This document shows, piece after piece, positions 50,062 to 50,120 of a DNA stretch of 50,120 bases (position 1 is the stretch's first letter; each line of letters starts with the position of its first letter). Below the pieces are notes generated by a model that saw only the letters and a program-made list of their open reading frames with translations, had not been told where the DNA came from and did no database searches. A program made the position numbers and the translations under genes. The stretch comes from DASQWP01 sp050697555. GTDB lineage: Bacteria; Actinomycetota; Thermoleophilia; Gaiellales; Gaiellaceae. The stretch is from assembly GCA_050697555.1 (NCBI GenBank), contig JBOHAD010000009.1, positions 1 through 50,120 on the forward strand, read 5' to 3'.

Positions 50062-50120
50062 TCATTCCGATCCGCTCGGCTGAGAGCGCATCGGGTCAGG
50101 CAAAGCCGGGAGCCCTCGTG
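50062..50120 (+). other. Possible 5' part of a structured RNA at the window edge
   Basis: The string GGGTCAGGCAAAGCCGGGAG near 50092-50111 and the preceding CTGAGAGCGCATC recall the conserved half of GEMM-I (cyclic di-GMP) riboswitches. The element is cut off by the window, and the match is by eye only. Confidence 0.2.

Overview
The window is very GC-rich bacterial chromosome with dense, often overlapping genes and mostly GTG or ATG starts. Gene content and style suggest a high-GC actinobacterium, plausibly Thermoleophilia (Gaiellales/Solirubrobacterales-like). Pointers are the DUF6328 protein, the large SRP RNA, the archaeal-type SdhABE, the Asp/Thr-rich small proteins, and many starts lying 5-10 nt downstream of a TANNNT box as in leaderless actinobacterial genes. 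This placement is inference; there is no rRNA to test it. No CRISPR array, prophage or intact insertion sequence was seen.

Layout. 1-9972: a sensor kinase (cut by the window edge), a DUF6328 membrane protein, an Fe-S uracil-DNA glycosylase divergent from a HAD phosphatase, tRNA-Ser(GGA), a membrane cytochrome c, a cluster of palindromes, UppP, a diguanylate cyclase, a low-complexity membrane protein, a lysyl-oxidase-like protein and an MscS channel. 10022-12835: aminotransferase plus cupin, a frameshifted SnoaL-like gene, tRNA-Val(CAC) and an MBL-like protein. 12877-18342: SRP RNA, dnaX-ebfC-recR, lysC-asd and two overlapping tiny ORFs. 18385-20026: an acetyltransferase-like protein, a phosphoesterase and a small membrane protein.

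20144-39752 is rich in central carbon metabolism: sdhE-sdhB-sdhA and pckA, then citrate synthase divergent from icd-mdh, then sucC-methyltransferase-sucD. Together these cover most of the TCA cycle plus the PEP exit. Interleaved are two Xer-type recombinases separated by a palindromic repeat element, a PDZ-Lon protease, a second aminotransferase+cupin pair and a second frameshifted gene.

39846-43014 holds the most unusual locus: a leaderless 22-codon ORF, a 47-residue Asp/Thr-rich peptide, and a JmjC/cupin-4 oxygenase whose reading frame has no ordinary start codon. These converge on a bis-His ferredoxin-like gene with a perfect palindromic operator, next to a second copy of the repeat element. 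43015-50120: a biotin-dependent carboxylase alpha subunit, a secreted lipase, PgsA, a double-GNAT protein, GlpK, a 51-residue protein, an NlpC/P60 hydrolase, a 30-residue membrane peptide and possibly the start of a structured RNA.

Two genes carry single-base frameshifts and two more have conserved N-termini without a standard start codon. Assembly or base-calling errors are therefore a real alternative to biology at those four sites.
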